In this document: in pieces, positions 49,081 to 57,064 of the stretch
Position numbering within the stretch: the stretch's first letter is position 1
Layout: each line of letters opens with the position of its first letter
DNA from: Bog-473 sp964457065
GTDB taxonomy: Bacteria > Actinomycetota > Acidimicrobiia > Acidimicrobiales > RAAP-2
Reading direction: 5' to 3'
NCBI GenBank assembly: GCA_964457065.1
Contig: CAYWDQ010000006.1
Coordinates: forward strand, 1 to 57,593
Length of the DNA: 57,593 nucleotides
Notes under the pieces: generated by a model
Seen by the model: only the letters and a program-made list of their open reading frames with translations
What the model was told of the DNA's origin: nothing
Database searches by the model: none
Program-made: the position numbers and the translations under genes

Positions 49081-50088
49081 ATGAAGATCGACGGGGGCAT
49101 CGGGTTCGACCCGACGGGCATCGCGGAACAGGCGGCCAAGGCGGAGGCGAGCGGGTACGACGGGGTGTGGTCGGCCGAGACCTCGCACGACCCGTTCCTC
49201 CCCATCGCCATCGGCGCGGGCGCCACGGAGAAGCTCGAGTTCGGCACGGGGATCACCGTGGCCTTCGCGCGCAACCCGATGACGCTCGCCGTGCAGGCCA
49301 ACGACCTGCAGCTCCTGACCAAGGGCCGCTTCATGCTGGGCATGGGGAGCCAGATCAAGCCGCACATCACGAAGCGCTTCTCCATGCCGTGGTCCCACCC
49401 CGCCCCACGCATGCGCGAGATGATCCTGGCCATCCGGGCCATCTGGAAGACGTGGGAGACCGGCGAGAAGCTCGAGTTCCGGGGCGAGTTCTACACGCAC
49501 ACGCTGATGACCCCCTTCTTCGACCCGGGCAAGAACCCGTACGGGACCCCCAAGATCCTCCTCGCCGGGGTCGGCGAGCACATGACCGAGGTGGCGGGCG
49601 AGGTCGGCGACGGGTTCCTGGTGCACGGGTTCACGACCGAGCGCTACCTGCGCGAGGTCAGCCTGCCCGCGCTCGAGCGCGGCGCGGCCAAGGCGGGCAA
49701 GACGCGTGACGACCTCACGGTCTCGTACCCGGGCTTCGTGGTCACCGGGACCGACGACGCGAGCACCGCGGCGGCGGAGACGGCCGTGCGCGAGCAGATC
49801 GCCTTCTACGGCTCGACCCCCGCCTACCGCCCGGTCCTCGAGCTCCACGGCTGGGGCGACCTGCAGTCGGAGCTCAACACGCTGTCGAAACGGGGCGAGT
49901 GGGTGAAGATGGGCGAGCTGATCGACGACGACGTGCTCAACGCCTTCGCCGTGGTCTGCCCGCTCGACAAGGTGGCCACCGAGGTGCGCAACCGCTTCGA
50001 GGGCATGATCGACCGCTTCAGCTTCTACGCCCCCTACAAGGTCGAGCCCGGACTGTGGAAGGACGTCATCGCCGGCTTCCACAGCTGA
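49081..50088 (+). CDS. LLM-class (F420-dependent type) oxidoreductase
   Basis: 335 residues, luciferase-like TIM barrel: GIGFDPTGIAEQAAKAEASG, GTGITVAFARNPMTLAVQAN, LTKGRFMLGMGSQIKPHITK and HPAPRMREMILAIRAIWKTW. These proteins usually use F420 in actinomycetes; the substrate is unknown. The nearby phosphotransferase and PAC2 genes may be coexpressed. Ribosome site AGGGACGAGG region before ATG 49081. Confidence 0.92.
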   Translation: MKIDGGIGFDPTGIAEQAAKAEASGYDGVWSAETSHDPFLPIAIGAGATEKLEFGTGITVAFARNPMTLAVQANDLQLLTKGRFMLGMGSQIKPHITKRFSMPWSHPAPRMREMILAIRAIWKTWETGEKLEFRGEFYTHTLMTPFFDPGKNPYGTPKILLAGVGEHMTEVAGEVGDGFLVHGFTTERYLREVSLPALERGAAKAGKTRDDLTVSYPGFVVTGTDDASTAAAETAVREQIAFYGSTPAYRPVLELHGWGDLQSELNTLSKRGEWVKMGELIDDDVLNAFAVVCPLDKVATEVRNRFEGMIDRFSFYAPYKVEPGLWKDVIAGFHS

Positions 50089-50136
50089 ACCGGCCGTGGC
50101 CAAGGCGGTGGCGGCCAGGCGAGGGTGGCGGTTCAG
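50085..50136. terminator. Convergent inverted repeat covering two stop codons
   Basis: CTGAACCG (50085-50092) and CGGTTCAG (50129-50136) form an 8-bp stem around a GC-rich interior. It includes the stops of the LLM gene and of leuS. A bidirectional terminator without a clear T run. Confidence 0.4.
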
Positions 50137-52676
50137 ATGACGACGTTGACGAGGCGGGGCGGCCGGGACACGACCCGGGTGGGCACGGCACCCTTCAGGG
50201 CCTCACTCACCTTGGCCGACGCCAGCGCGACCTGCTGCGCGTCGGCCTCGGAGATGCCGGCTTCGACCTGAATCCGGTCCCGGACCTTGCCGTTGACCTG
50301 CACCACCATCGTCACTGTCTCCTGGCGGAGCAGCTCGGGGTCGGCTCTCGGCCAGGGCTGCAAGTGCACCGACGGCTCCCCGGGGTGGCGGCGCTCCCAC
50401 AGCTCCGCCGTCACGTGCGGCGAAAGCGGTGCGAGCAGGCTCAGGAGCGCATCGAACGCCTCGTTCCAGACCTCGGCGTGCACACCGGCGTTGGTGCCGG
50501 CGCGGGCGCCGTCGCCGTCGGCTCGGGCATCACCGTTGGGCGAGTCGCCGCTGCCCTGGCTCCCGCGCGCGTAACGCTGCAGGGTGTTGAGCAGCTCCAT
50601 GCAATGGGCGACCGCCGTGTTGTAGGACCAGCGCTCCAGATCCTTGGTGACGTCGGCGACGGTGCGGTGGACGGCCCGGCGCACGGAGCGGTCCTCGTCC
50701 GACTGCTCGCCGGAGTGGAGGTGAGGCTCGGACAGGCAGGTGCGCCAGAGCCGATCGAGGAAGCGGCCGCAGCCCTCAATGACCTGCTCGGTCTGCTCGG
50801 ACCAGTCCATGTCGTCGAAGGGGGGGCCGACGAAGAGGTGGAAGAGGCGCAGCGCGTCGGCCCCGACGGTATCGAAGTAGTGCTCCGGCGCGATGAGGTT
50901 GCCCTTGGACTTGGACATCTTGGTGCCGTCCATGCGGATCATGCCCTGGGCGAGGTAGTGCCTGAAGGGCTCGCGGTCGATGCCGGGCGCCAGGCCGACG
51001 TCGATGAGGGCCCGGGTGACGAAGCGCGCGTAGAGCAGGTGGAGGATGGCGTGCTCGATCCCGCCGATGTACTGGTCCACCGGCATGAAGTGCCGGGCGG
51101 CCTCGGGATCGAAGGGGCGGTCGGTGCTCCAGGGGTCGCAGAAGCGCAGGAAGTACCACGACGAGTCCACGAACGTGTCCATCGTGTCGGTCTCGCGCCG
51201 GGCCGGCCCGCCGCAGACGGGACAGGTGGTGTGCAGGAACCCCTCGTGGAACGAGAGCGGCGACTGCCCGGTGGGCAGGAACTCGACGTCGTCGGGGGCC
51301 ACGATGGGGAGCTGGTCCTCGGGGACCGGGACCACGCCGTGCTCCTCGCAGTAGACGGCGGGGATGGGGCAGCCCCAGAAGCGCTGGCGCGAGACGAGCC
51401 AGTCCCGCAGCCGGTAGTTGACCTTGCGCTCGCCGATGCCCTGCTCCTCGAGCCACCCGATGGCGCGCGCCTTGGCGGTGACGATGTCGAGGCCGTCGAG
51501 GAAGCCGCTGTTGATCTTGATGCCGTCCCCCGTGTACGCGCCGCCGCCGTTCGCGTCCCAGTCCTCAGGTGGCTGGACCGTGCGCACAATGGGGAGGCCG
51601 TGGAGGGTGGCGAAGGCCCAGTCGCGCTCGTCTTCGGCCGGCACGGCCATGATCGCCCCGGTCCCGTACCCCATCAGGACGTAATCGGCCACGTAGACGG
51701 GCACCGGGACGCCGGTGAAGGGATTGACGACCGAGCTCCCGGTGAAGGCGCCGCGCTTGTCGAGGGCCGATGGGTCCCCCTCCGCCATGCGCTCGATCTC
51801 GGTCTCCTCCGCCGCCCGGCTCCGCAGCTCCTCGACGGCGCGGCGCTGGGCGTCGACCGTGAGCTCGTCCACCAGCGGGTGCTCGGGGGCCATGACCGCG
51901 TAGGTCATGCCGAAGCTGGTGTCGGGGCGAGTCGTGAAGACACGCACGGTGAGATCGGGCCGGCCCTCGACCGAGAGGTCGAACTCGGCACCCTCGGAGC
52001 GCCCGATCCAGTTGCGCTGCATGACCTTGGCCCGCTCGGGCCACTCCAGGTCGTCGAGGGCGTACAGCAGCTCGTCCGCGTAGCGGGTGATCCGGAAGAA
52101 CCACTGCTCAAGATCGCGCCGCTCGACCACGTCGCCGGAGCGGTCGCAGGTGCCGTCGGGGAGCACCTGCTCGTTGGCCAGCACCGTCTGGCAGCCGGGG
52201 CACCAGTTCACCGGCGCCTTGGCGCGGTAGGCCAAGCCCGCCTCCCAGAGCCGCAGGAAGATCAGCTGGGTCCACCTGATGTACGCCGGCTCGTGGCTGT
52301 GCACCTCCCGGCGCCAGTCGTAGACGGCGCCGAGCCGGGTCAGCGACGCCGTCAGCTCGGCGATCCGGGCGTCGGTGAAGATCCGGGGGTGCGTCCCGGT
52401 CTTGATGGCCGCGTTCTCCGCCGGGAGGCCGAAGGAGTCGAAGCCGATCGGGCTGAGGACCCCCTTGCCCAGCATGGTCTGGTAGCGAACGACCAGGTCA
52501 CCGAAGGTGTAGTTGCGCACGTGGCCCTGGTGGGCCGGGCCAGAGGGATACGGGTACATGCACAGCGCGTAGAACTTCTCACGGGGATCGTCGTTGTCGA
52601 TCTCATAGGTGCCCTCTTCGGCCCAGTGGCGTTGCCACTTGCGCTCCACCTCCTGGACGTCGTAGGCCCGTGCCAT
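50133..52676 (-). CDS. leuS: Leucyl-tRNA synthetase
   Basis: 847 residues from ATG 52676. HIGH-type motif CMYPYPSGPAHQGHVRN, zinc-like CPGCQT, the CP1 editing insertion (about 220-420) and KMSKS motif GTKMSKSKGNLIAPEHYFD. Class I synthetase that charges and edits Leu-tRNA. It is on the minus strand, convergent with the LLM gene and divergent from tRNA-Ala. Confidence 0.97.
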   Translation of the reverse strand: MARAYDVQEVERKWQRHWAEEGTYEIDNDDPREKFYALCMYPYPSGPAHQGHVRNYTFGDLVVRYQTMLGKGVLSPIGFDSFGLPAENAAIKTGTHPRIFTDARIAELTASLTRLGAVYDWRREVHSHEPAYIRWTQLIFLRLWEAGLAYRAKAPVNWCPGCQTVLANEQVLPDGTCDRSGDVVERRDLEQWFFRITRYADELLYALDDLEWPERAKVMQRNWIGRSEGAEFDLSVEGRPDLTVRVFTTRPDTSFGMTYAVMAPEHPLVDELTVDAQRRAVEELRSRAAEETEIERMAEGDPSALDKRGAFTGSSVVNPFTGVPVPVYVADYVLMGYGTGAIMAVPAEDERDWAFATLHGLPIVRTVQPPEDWDANGGGAYTGDGIKINSGFLDGLDIVTAKARAIGWLEEQGIGERKVNYRLRDWLVSRQRFWGCPIPAVYCEEHGVVPVPEDQLPIVAPDDVEFLPTGQSPLSFHEGFLHTTCPVCGGPARRETDTMDTFVDSSWYFLRFCDPWSTDRPFDPEAARHFMPVDQYIGGIEHAILHLLYARFVTRALIDVGLAPGIDREPFRHYLAQGMIRMDGTKMSKSKGNLIAPEHYFDTVGADALRLFHLFVGPPFDDMDWSEQTEQVIEGCGRFLDRLWRTCLSEPHLHSGEQSDEDRSVRRAVHRTVADVTKDLERWSYNTAVAHCMELLNTLQRYARGSQGSGDSPNGDARADGDGARAGTNAGVHAEVWNEAFDALLSLLAPLSPHVTAELWERRHPGEPSVHLQPWPRADPELLRQETVTMVVQVNGKVRDRIQVEAGISEADAQQVALASAKVSEALKGAVPTRVVSRPPRLVNVVI

Positions 52677-52824
52677 GCCACAAGGGTAGGCGACGCCCCG
52701 GGCGCTCCTGATCCTGTTCGAGGGGGGTCTCGGGGCACCCTTCACGCATCCATCAGCGACGGCTCCGACCCTCCGGGCGGGCCGAAGCGCATTGCCCCGA
52801 CTGCTAGCGTTGGCGTCCGCCACT

Positions 52825-52898
52825 GGGGGCGTAGCTCAGCTGGTAGAGCGCTTGACTGGCAGTCAAGAGGTTCGTGGGTTCAAGTCCCATCGCCTCCA
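52825..52898 (+). tRNA. tRNA-Ala(GGC), integration target
   Basis: Canonical: acceptor GGGGGCG/CGCCTCC, anticodon loop CTGGCAG in stem CTTGA/TCAAG, T arm GTGGG TTCAAGT CCCAT, encoded CCA (52899-52901). Its 3' 47 bases (to 52901) are exactly repeated at 54096-54142. Confidence 0.97.
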
Positions 52899-52901
52899 CC
52901 A
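52855..52901. repeat. att repeat, left (within tRNA-Ala)
   Basis: ACTGGCAGTC through CTCCACCA, 47 bases, anticodon loop to CCA end; identical to 54096-54142. Confidence 0.9.
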
Positions 52902-53248
52902 ATGTGTGACCTGCGTTTCTCGTTTCTCGTCGCCTCCGAATCGGGAAGCAGAAGTGCGATTTGCAAACGCTTTGCAAACATGCGCTTCGTAGTCGCGCTT
53001 ACAGCCCCGAATGACGCCACCGATTTCGACCGTGTGTTACGGACGAGCTGCGCCCCCTCCCGGCGATAGATGACGCATCAGCATCTGGCCGATCGGGCGT
53101 CGTCTGTGATCTTTGGGATTACTCAGCCTTTACCCACGTCTGTCACCATTGGATCTAGGCAGAGTGCGCGCAAGAAACGCGAAATTCTGGGATACGTTTC
53201 TAGGCATGCCCTTGACGTAAGTCTGCGGGCAAGGAACAAGAGGGGCCA
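52902..53248. other. Gap with paired palindromic octamers
   Basis: No supported gene. TTTGCAAA, itself a palindrome, occurs at 52960-52967 and 52971-52978 separated by CGC. It lies 59 bases inside the left att repeat and could be a protein-binding (integrase arm-type) site. Confidence 0.4.
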
Positions 53249-53986
53249 ATGGGTGCACCGAGAAAGGTCTATTCCAGCTGGATCGCAAGATCCGTGCTCG
53301 CTGCAGCCATCGTCGCCGCAGCGACAGCTGTCCTGTCCCTCGGATCATCGAGTGCGCTGGCCGGCGGCTCGAAGAGCGTCTCTGCCTCAACGCTATTGAC
53401 TCATGCATGTAGTGACACCTTGGCCGCCTCCGCCTTCGACGTCCAAGGCCAGGTGAAGGGTGGTGGTAGCGGACCCCTCAGCATTAACCTCCACTTCGGC
53501 TCAGCTGGCAACGTGATGACCCTTACCGAGAACGGGGACGAGACGGTAAACATAATCACCAACGGGACCTCTGCCTACATGAAGGGCAATCATGCCTTCT
53601 GGCAGACGGAGGTAAGCGCGAGAGACTCCGGAGTTGCGTCACTCTTGGCGGGCCGCTGGATTGACGTGACGTCGGACAAGAAGGACTTCTCCAGCCTGTC
53701 CAAGCAGCTCAGCAAGAAGAACCTCCTGTCACAGTGCGGCGGGGGTGGGTCAGCCTCATATGTCGGGCACGCCACCATCAATGGCATCAAGGTGACCAAA
53801 GTCCACGAGCTAGCGAATCAGGAGTCCGACACCTACTACGTCGAGGGCGGCTCGACTTCATACATTTTGAGAGTCACCGGCAGCGCATCTCAGAAAAAGT
53901 CCGGAGATCTCGTCTTAAGCGACTACGGTCTGCAGCCTGACACTTCTGAGCCACCCGGCACTATCCCGATTTCCAGCTTGGGGTAA
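53249..53986 (+). CDS. Secreted protein, LppX/LprG-like fold suspected
   Basis: 245 residues. The N-terminus has basic residues, then VLAAAIVAAATAVLSLGSSS and a likely cleavage after ALA, so it is exported; there is no lipobox Cys at the cleavage site. The mature part (GNVMTLTENGDETVNIITNG, TSAYMKGNHAFWQ, GRWIDVTSDKKDFSSL) resembles the antiparallel sheets of LppX/LprG-type lipid carriers, but the match is only by pattern. Sole cargo of the mini-island. GAGGGG ribosome site before ATG 53249. Confidence 0.65.
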   Translation: MGAPRKVYSSWIARSVLAAAIVAAATAVLSLGSSSALAGGSKSVSASTLLTHACSDTLAASAFDVQGQVKGGGSGPLSINLHFGSAGNVMTLTENGDETVNIITNGTSAYMKGNHAFWQTEVSARDSGVASLLAGRWIDVTSDKKDFSSLSKQLSKKNLLSQCGGGGSASYVGHATINGIKVTKVHELANQESDTYYVEGGSTSYILRVTGSASQKKSGDLVLSDYGLQPDTSEPPGTIPISSLG

Positions 53987-54095
53987 GCAAAACGGCGGTC
54001 ACGCTTAGGCCAACACGAAGCCCTACGACGTATTGTTGGCCCCCCGAGTGATCCAGGAGAGAGTCCGCGTCGAGGAGAGCTGAAAAGCCGATTTC

Positions 54096-54142
54096 ACTGG
54101 CAGTCAAGAGGTTCGTGGGTTCAAGTCCCATCGCCTCCACCA
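54096..54142. repeat. att repeat, right, with extra 12-base tandem copy
   Basis: Exact copy of 52855-52901. The last 12 bases TCGCCTCCACCA are duplicated in tandem at 54143-54154, perhaps from a second integration or excision event. Confidence 0.9.
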
Positions 54143-54154
54143 TCGCCTCCACCA

Positions 54155-54423
54155 ACCAAATTCCAATTCAGCGGGCCGCGTCCCCGCTCTCCGATTGGTC
54201 CCCGCTTTTCCCCGCGTCAATGAGCTCGGCCGCTCGGCCGCTCGGGAGCTGTCTGTGTCTGTGCATACGGATCGTCTCCGCGCGAGCGAGGTCCGTCGCG
54301 TTGGCGACGGCGCGCAGGTCCCTGGATACAGGTGCGCGTCTGTGCGAAAGACGATGGCCGGGCCATGCCCCAGCGCGTTTCCGTGCCCCATCCCAAGCAG
54401 GGGTTCACGGCATCGGGGTCACC
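54155..54423. other. No gene seen
   Basis: GC-rich sequence without a supported frame between the right att repeat and the next gene. Several short inverted repeats, nothing that I can name. Confidence 0.5.
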
Positions 54424-54819
54424 TCAGAGCGCGGCCATCTCCTTGGAGTCAACTCCATGGGCGACCAGTGCATAGATCACCAGGACCCCCAGACCCACAT
54501 AGGTCAACGACCAGATGGGGTAGTAGGGCATCCACCAGATGGCACTGATGGAAGCGACGGCGGCAACGACGATGCCGGCCCAGATTCCGATCTGTGAGCG
54601 GCTCATGACGGCGAAGGCGCAGAGGATCAGGAGAATCCCCACGACCAGGTAGACCCAGCCGTAGGTCTTGAGGCTGGTGCCGAAGATGGCGTCCTCAAGA
54701 TGCTGGGGTAGTGCACCGTGGTACCGGAAGGCCCAGATCGAGTCGAAGATGCGCATAACGCCGGCCACCCCCAGGACAATGGCGGCGAAGACAATCCAAC
54801 CGCTACCTCGTTCATTCAT
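54424..54819 (-). CDS. DUF7144-type integral membrane protein, second copy
   Basis: 131 residues, four membrane segments, paralogue of 1231-1647 with shared blocks FAAIVLGVAGVMRIFDSIWA, SLKTYGWVYLVVGILLILCA and SAIWWMPYYPIWSLTYVGLG. Ribosome site GGGGGAGGG before ATG 54819. Function unknown. Confidence 0.87.
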   Translation of the reverse strand: MNERGSGWIVFAAIVLGVAGVMRIFDSIWAFRYHGALPQHLEDAIFGTSLKTYGWVYLVVGILLILCAFAVMSRSQIGIWAGIVVAAVASISAIWWMPYYPIWSLTYVGLGVLVIYALVAHGVDSKEMAAL

Positions 54820-54891
54820 TGCATTTCCCTCCCCCTTGGATTGCGGCTCGAACCTCGAGACCGCTTGTCACCCCACCCTTCCTAGGCCGGC

Positions 54892-55299
54892 TCAGCTAGC
54901 CAGGACTTTGGCCTTCTGAGCCTGGAACTCGTCTTCACTCAAGGCGCCTTGGGACTTGAGGTCGGCAAGCTTGGCGAGCTGGTCGGCGGTCGTGTCCCCG
55001 GATGTCCCCGCGGTCTGCCGGACGTACTGGTCGAATGCCTGCTGCTGCTGCACCGCGTCCTGCGCCGCTCGTTCGTGCATCTTGCCGCCACGGGCGATCA
55101 GGTACACGAAGACACCGAGGAATGGGACGACGATGACGAAGATCACCCACAACGCCTTGGCCCAGCCGCCCATGTCGTGGCTGCGGAAGATATCCATGAA
55201 CACCGTTATCAACAGCCAGATCCAGATGATGAAGAGGAAGAAGTACAACATCGTCAGGAAGAAATCCAGAATTGGGTATTGGTAGCTGGCGAAAAGCAC
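54892..55299 (-). CDS. PLDc_N plus SHOCT domain membrane protein
   Basis: 135 residues from GTG 55299, chosen because AAGGAGG lies five bases upstream; an upstream ATG (55317) would put that site inside the gene. Two membrane helices (FFLTMLYFFLFIIWIWLLIT and ALWVIFVIVVPFLGVFVYLI) form a PLD nuclease N-terminal-type domain. A linker leads to a C-terminal SHOCT motif (LAKLADLKSQGALSEDEFQA). Such proteins are small envelope or stress proteins. Confidence 0.88.
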   Translation of the reverse strand: MLFASYQYPILDFFLTMLYFFLFIIWIWLLITVFMDIFRSHDMGGWAKALWVIFVIVVPFLGVFVYLIARGGKMHERAAQDAVQQQQAFDQYVRQTAGTSGDTTADQLAKLADLKSQGALSEDEFQAQKAKVLAS

Positions 55300-55363
55300 T
55301 TGTCCTCCTTGCGTCATGTTGCGAATAGGGAATGGGCAAAGCCAGATCCCATTCGGGATTGGT

Positions 55364-55639
55364 TCAGGACCCGAGGACCTTCGCTTTTTGAGCCTCGAAC
55401 TCGGCCTCGGTGAGGATGCCCTGTGACTTGAGCTCGGCAAGGTCCTTCAGCTGAGCGATAGGGTCTCGAGCCGGCGCTGGTGCTGGCGCGGGCTGAGGGG
55501 CGTACTGCTGTTGCTGCGCATACTGCTGTTCGTCTTGTTGCGCCCACCGATTTTGTTGCCGACGCGAGACGCGGTTCGACACAGCGGTGGCCGTCCCGGC
55601 GATGGCTGCGGTACGTGCGATACCTCGGAGAAGTGGCAT
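55364..55639 (-). CDS. SHOCT-domain protein with Gln/Ala/Pro-rich linker
   Basis: 91 residues. The basic N-terminus (LLRGIARTAAIAGTATAVSN) precedes Gln-rich (QQYAQQQQYA) and Ala-Pro (PAPAPAPA) linkers and a SHOCT motif (LKDLAELKSQGILTEAEFEA). The C-terminal 30 residues are nearly the same as in the neighbour at 54892-55299. Same strand, upstream of that gene. Confidence 0.85.
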   Translation of the reverse strand: MPLLRGIARTAAIAGTATAVSNRVSRRQQNRWAQQDEQQYAQQQQYAPQPAPAPAPARDPIAQLKDLAELKSQGILTEAEFEAQKAKVLGS

Positions 55640-55662
55640 GGTCCCGTCCTTTCTTCGCTGAA

Positions 55663-56103
55663 TCAGCCTTCGGCTGCGTCGAGAGCGGCGATCAGGTCGT
55701 CCTGAGGGATGTAGCCGGCAGCGACAAGCTCTGCCTCGCCACCACGCAATGCCTGTATGAACGGTGTCGCCCAGCGGTTCTCGAAGATCAGGACTCCAGC
55801 CGCGGAGCCTGGCTCGATCACTGATGCCGCTTCAAGGAGATCGCTGTCCCCCAGCAGACCGGACGACGCACCCGCAAAGACGGCGAGGTCGAACTTTCCA
55901 TCACGGTCGACGTCTTGGAGCTCGAGCGCTCGCATCGAGCCGTCGGTATCCCGTTTCACGAACATGAGGTCGAGGATCCTGATGACACCTCGGTCGACGA
56001 GGTCGAGCAGGGACGAGAAGCCTTCGCCCGTCATCTTGTTGCCGGGGAACTCGACGATCAGGTAGCTAATCGGGCCTAGGGCTTCTGTTTCGTCAGCCAT
56101 CAT
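55663..56103 (-). CDS. DUF6325 family protein
   Basis: 146 residues. LGPISYLIVEFPGNKMTGEG, LVDRGVIRILDLMFVKRDTD and ALRGGEAELVAAGYIPQDDL match a small actinobacterial family (DUF6325, related to DUF1269) of unknown function, often found beside SHOCT proteins. AAGGGGG precedes ATG 56103. Confidence 0.85.
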   Translation of the reverse strand: MMADETEALGPISYLIVEFPGNKMTGEGFSSLLDLVDRGVIRILDLMFVKRDTDGSMRALELQDVDRDGKFDLAVFAGASSGLLGDSDLLEAASVIEPGSAAGVLIFENRWATPFIQALRGGEAELVAAGYIPQDDLIAALDAAEG

Positions 56104-56339
56104 GTGGCCCCCTTTCGGATTTCCGAACGGTCTCTATTTGGGAGGGTACTCCGATGGTCTGGCAGGCGCTACCGGTATTCACTTAGCGATTCCCCAGCTT
56201 TTTCCCAGCATCTGGACGCGGTCATGAAACCTCCGAGTGAGTCTCGACGCTGCGAGCTCGCCGACGCACTGGGCATTGGGGACTCGTGCCGCTGAGATTG
56301 AGGGAAGAGCCTTCCCAGTGCGTCGAACGATGTTCGCTT
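56104..56339. other. Intergenic, no gene
   Basis: Probably the promoter region of the DUF6325-SHOCT run on the minus strand; no clear boxes seen. Confidence 0.4.
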
Positions 56340-56879
56340 CTAGTAGTGATGATGCTGGAGGACCGACTTGAGGACCACCATCGCCACACCTAGTAGCCCC
56401 GCTATGAAGGTAACGATGGCTCGCTGACTGCCCCGCAAGCCGGCTGCTCGCCCGGCGGTATAGCCGTGCATTACCAGGAGCACGACCGTCACGATGAGAG
56501 CCGCTTGGGCCGCGTCCGACGCTGACGCTCCAAAGAGGACAGCGACGCCGATCGATGCCACCGGCAAGAAAGAAGCGCTAACCATCGGCCATGCCTCCGC
56601 CAGAGACGATCGGATGACGCCGACGCTCGGTAACCGACCGTCGTGAGTGTGAGCACCGAGCAGTTCGGCGTACTGCTCGGCAAGCCAATACACAATGAGC
56701 GTCACGACGACGGTCACCGCGAGTTGTGAACTGGTCAGTTGATTCCCGCCGGCAGCGATGACGGCCGCTGTCACAATCGTGCCGTAAATGCTCGCCGCTC
56801 TGCGTCGACCGCGGGTCGTCGAAGCCGACCCCGAACCGGCTTCGCAGGAGCCCGAACCAGCTTCGGTGCCTTCGGTCAT
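56340..56879 (-). CDS. Integral membrane protein of unknown function
   Basis: 179 residues. A Ser/Gly/Glu-rich hydrophilic N-terminus (25 residues) is followed by four or five membrane segments (SIYGTIVTAAVIAAGGN, LAVTVVVTLIVYWLAEQYAE, ASIGVAVLFGASASDAAQAA, LIVTVVLLVMHGYTAGRAAG, IVTFIAGLLGVAMVVLKSVL) and a histidine tail LQHHHY. No family recognised. Confidence 0.7.
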   Translation of the reverse strand: MTEGTEAGSGSCEAGSGSASTTRGRRRAASIYGTIVTAAVIAAGGNQLTSSQLAVTVVVTLIVYWLAEQYAELLGAHTHDGRLPSVGVIRSSLAEAWPMVSASFLPVASIGVAVLFGASASDAAQAALIVTVVLLVMHGYTAGRAAGLRGSQRAIVTFIAGLLGVAMVVLKSVLQHHHY

Positions 56880-56881
56880 GG

Positions 56882-57064
56882 TTAGCCTGGCATCCGCTCT
56901 GGACAGATGCTCAGCCTCGCGAAGAGTTTCTCCATGACGTCATCCGATCTGATGTCATCTGACACCATGCCGATCCGCCAACCCCGCAGCTCACGATGTC
57001 GCGCCAACGCCACACGAGTTGGCTCTGCTGAGGTCTCCAACAGCTCATCTGGACAGTCATGCAC
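56882..57064 (-). CDS. Possible 60-residue protein coupled to the upstream gene
   Basis: GTG 57064 overlaps the end of the YihY-like gene by eight bases, suggesting coupling. The product (HDCPDELLETSAEPTRVALA, RHRELRGWRIGMVSDDIRSD) has mixed charge and ends ICPERMPG. No family; weak ribosome signal. Confidence 0.4.
   Translation of the reverse strand: MHDCPDELLETSAEPTRVALARHRELRGWRIGMVSDDIRSDDVMEKLFARLSICPERMPG

Larger units (their letters stand above)
52855..54142. mobile_element. Mini-island at tRNA-Ala(GGC)
   Basis: Bounded by 47-bp direct repeats of the tRNA 3' part. It contains one gene (53249-53986) and no recombinase. Base composition is visibly lower in GC than the core. It is probably a remnant, or a non-autonomous element mobilised in trans. 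Confidence 0.7.

Noticed and set aside
52905..53060. C-terminal remnant of a tyrosine integrase on the minus strand next to tRNA-Ala
   Set aside because: The short minus-strand run (GCKRDYEAHVCKAFANRTSA) has no recognisable R-H-R-Y motifs, so an integrase cannot be supported.
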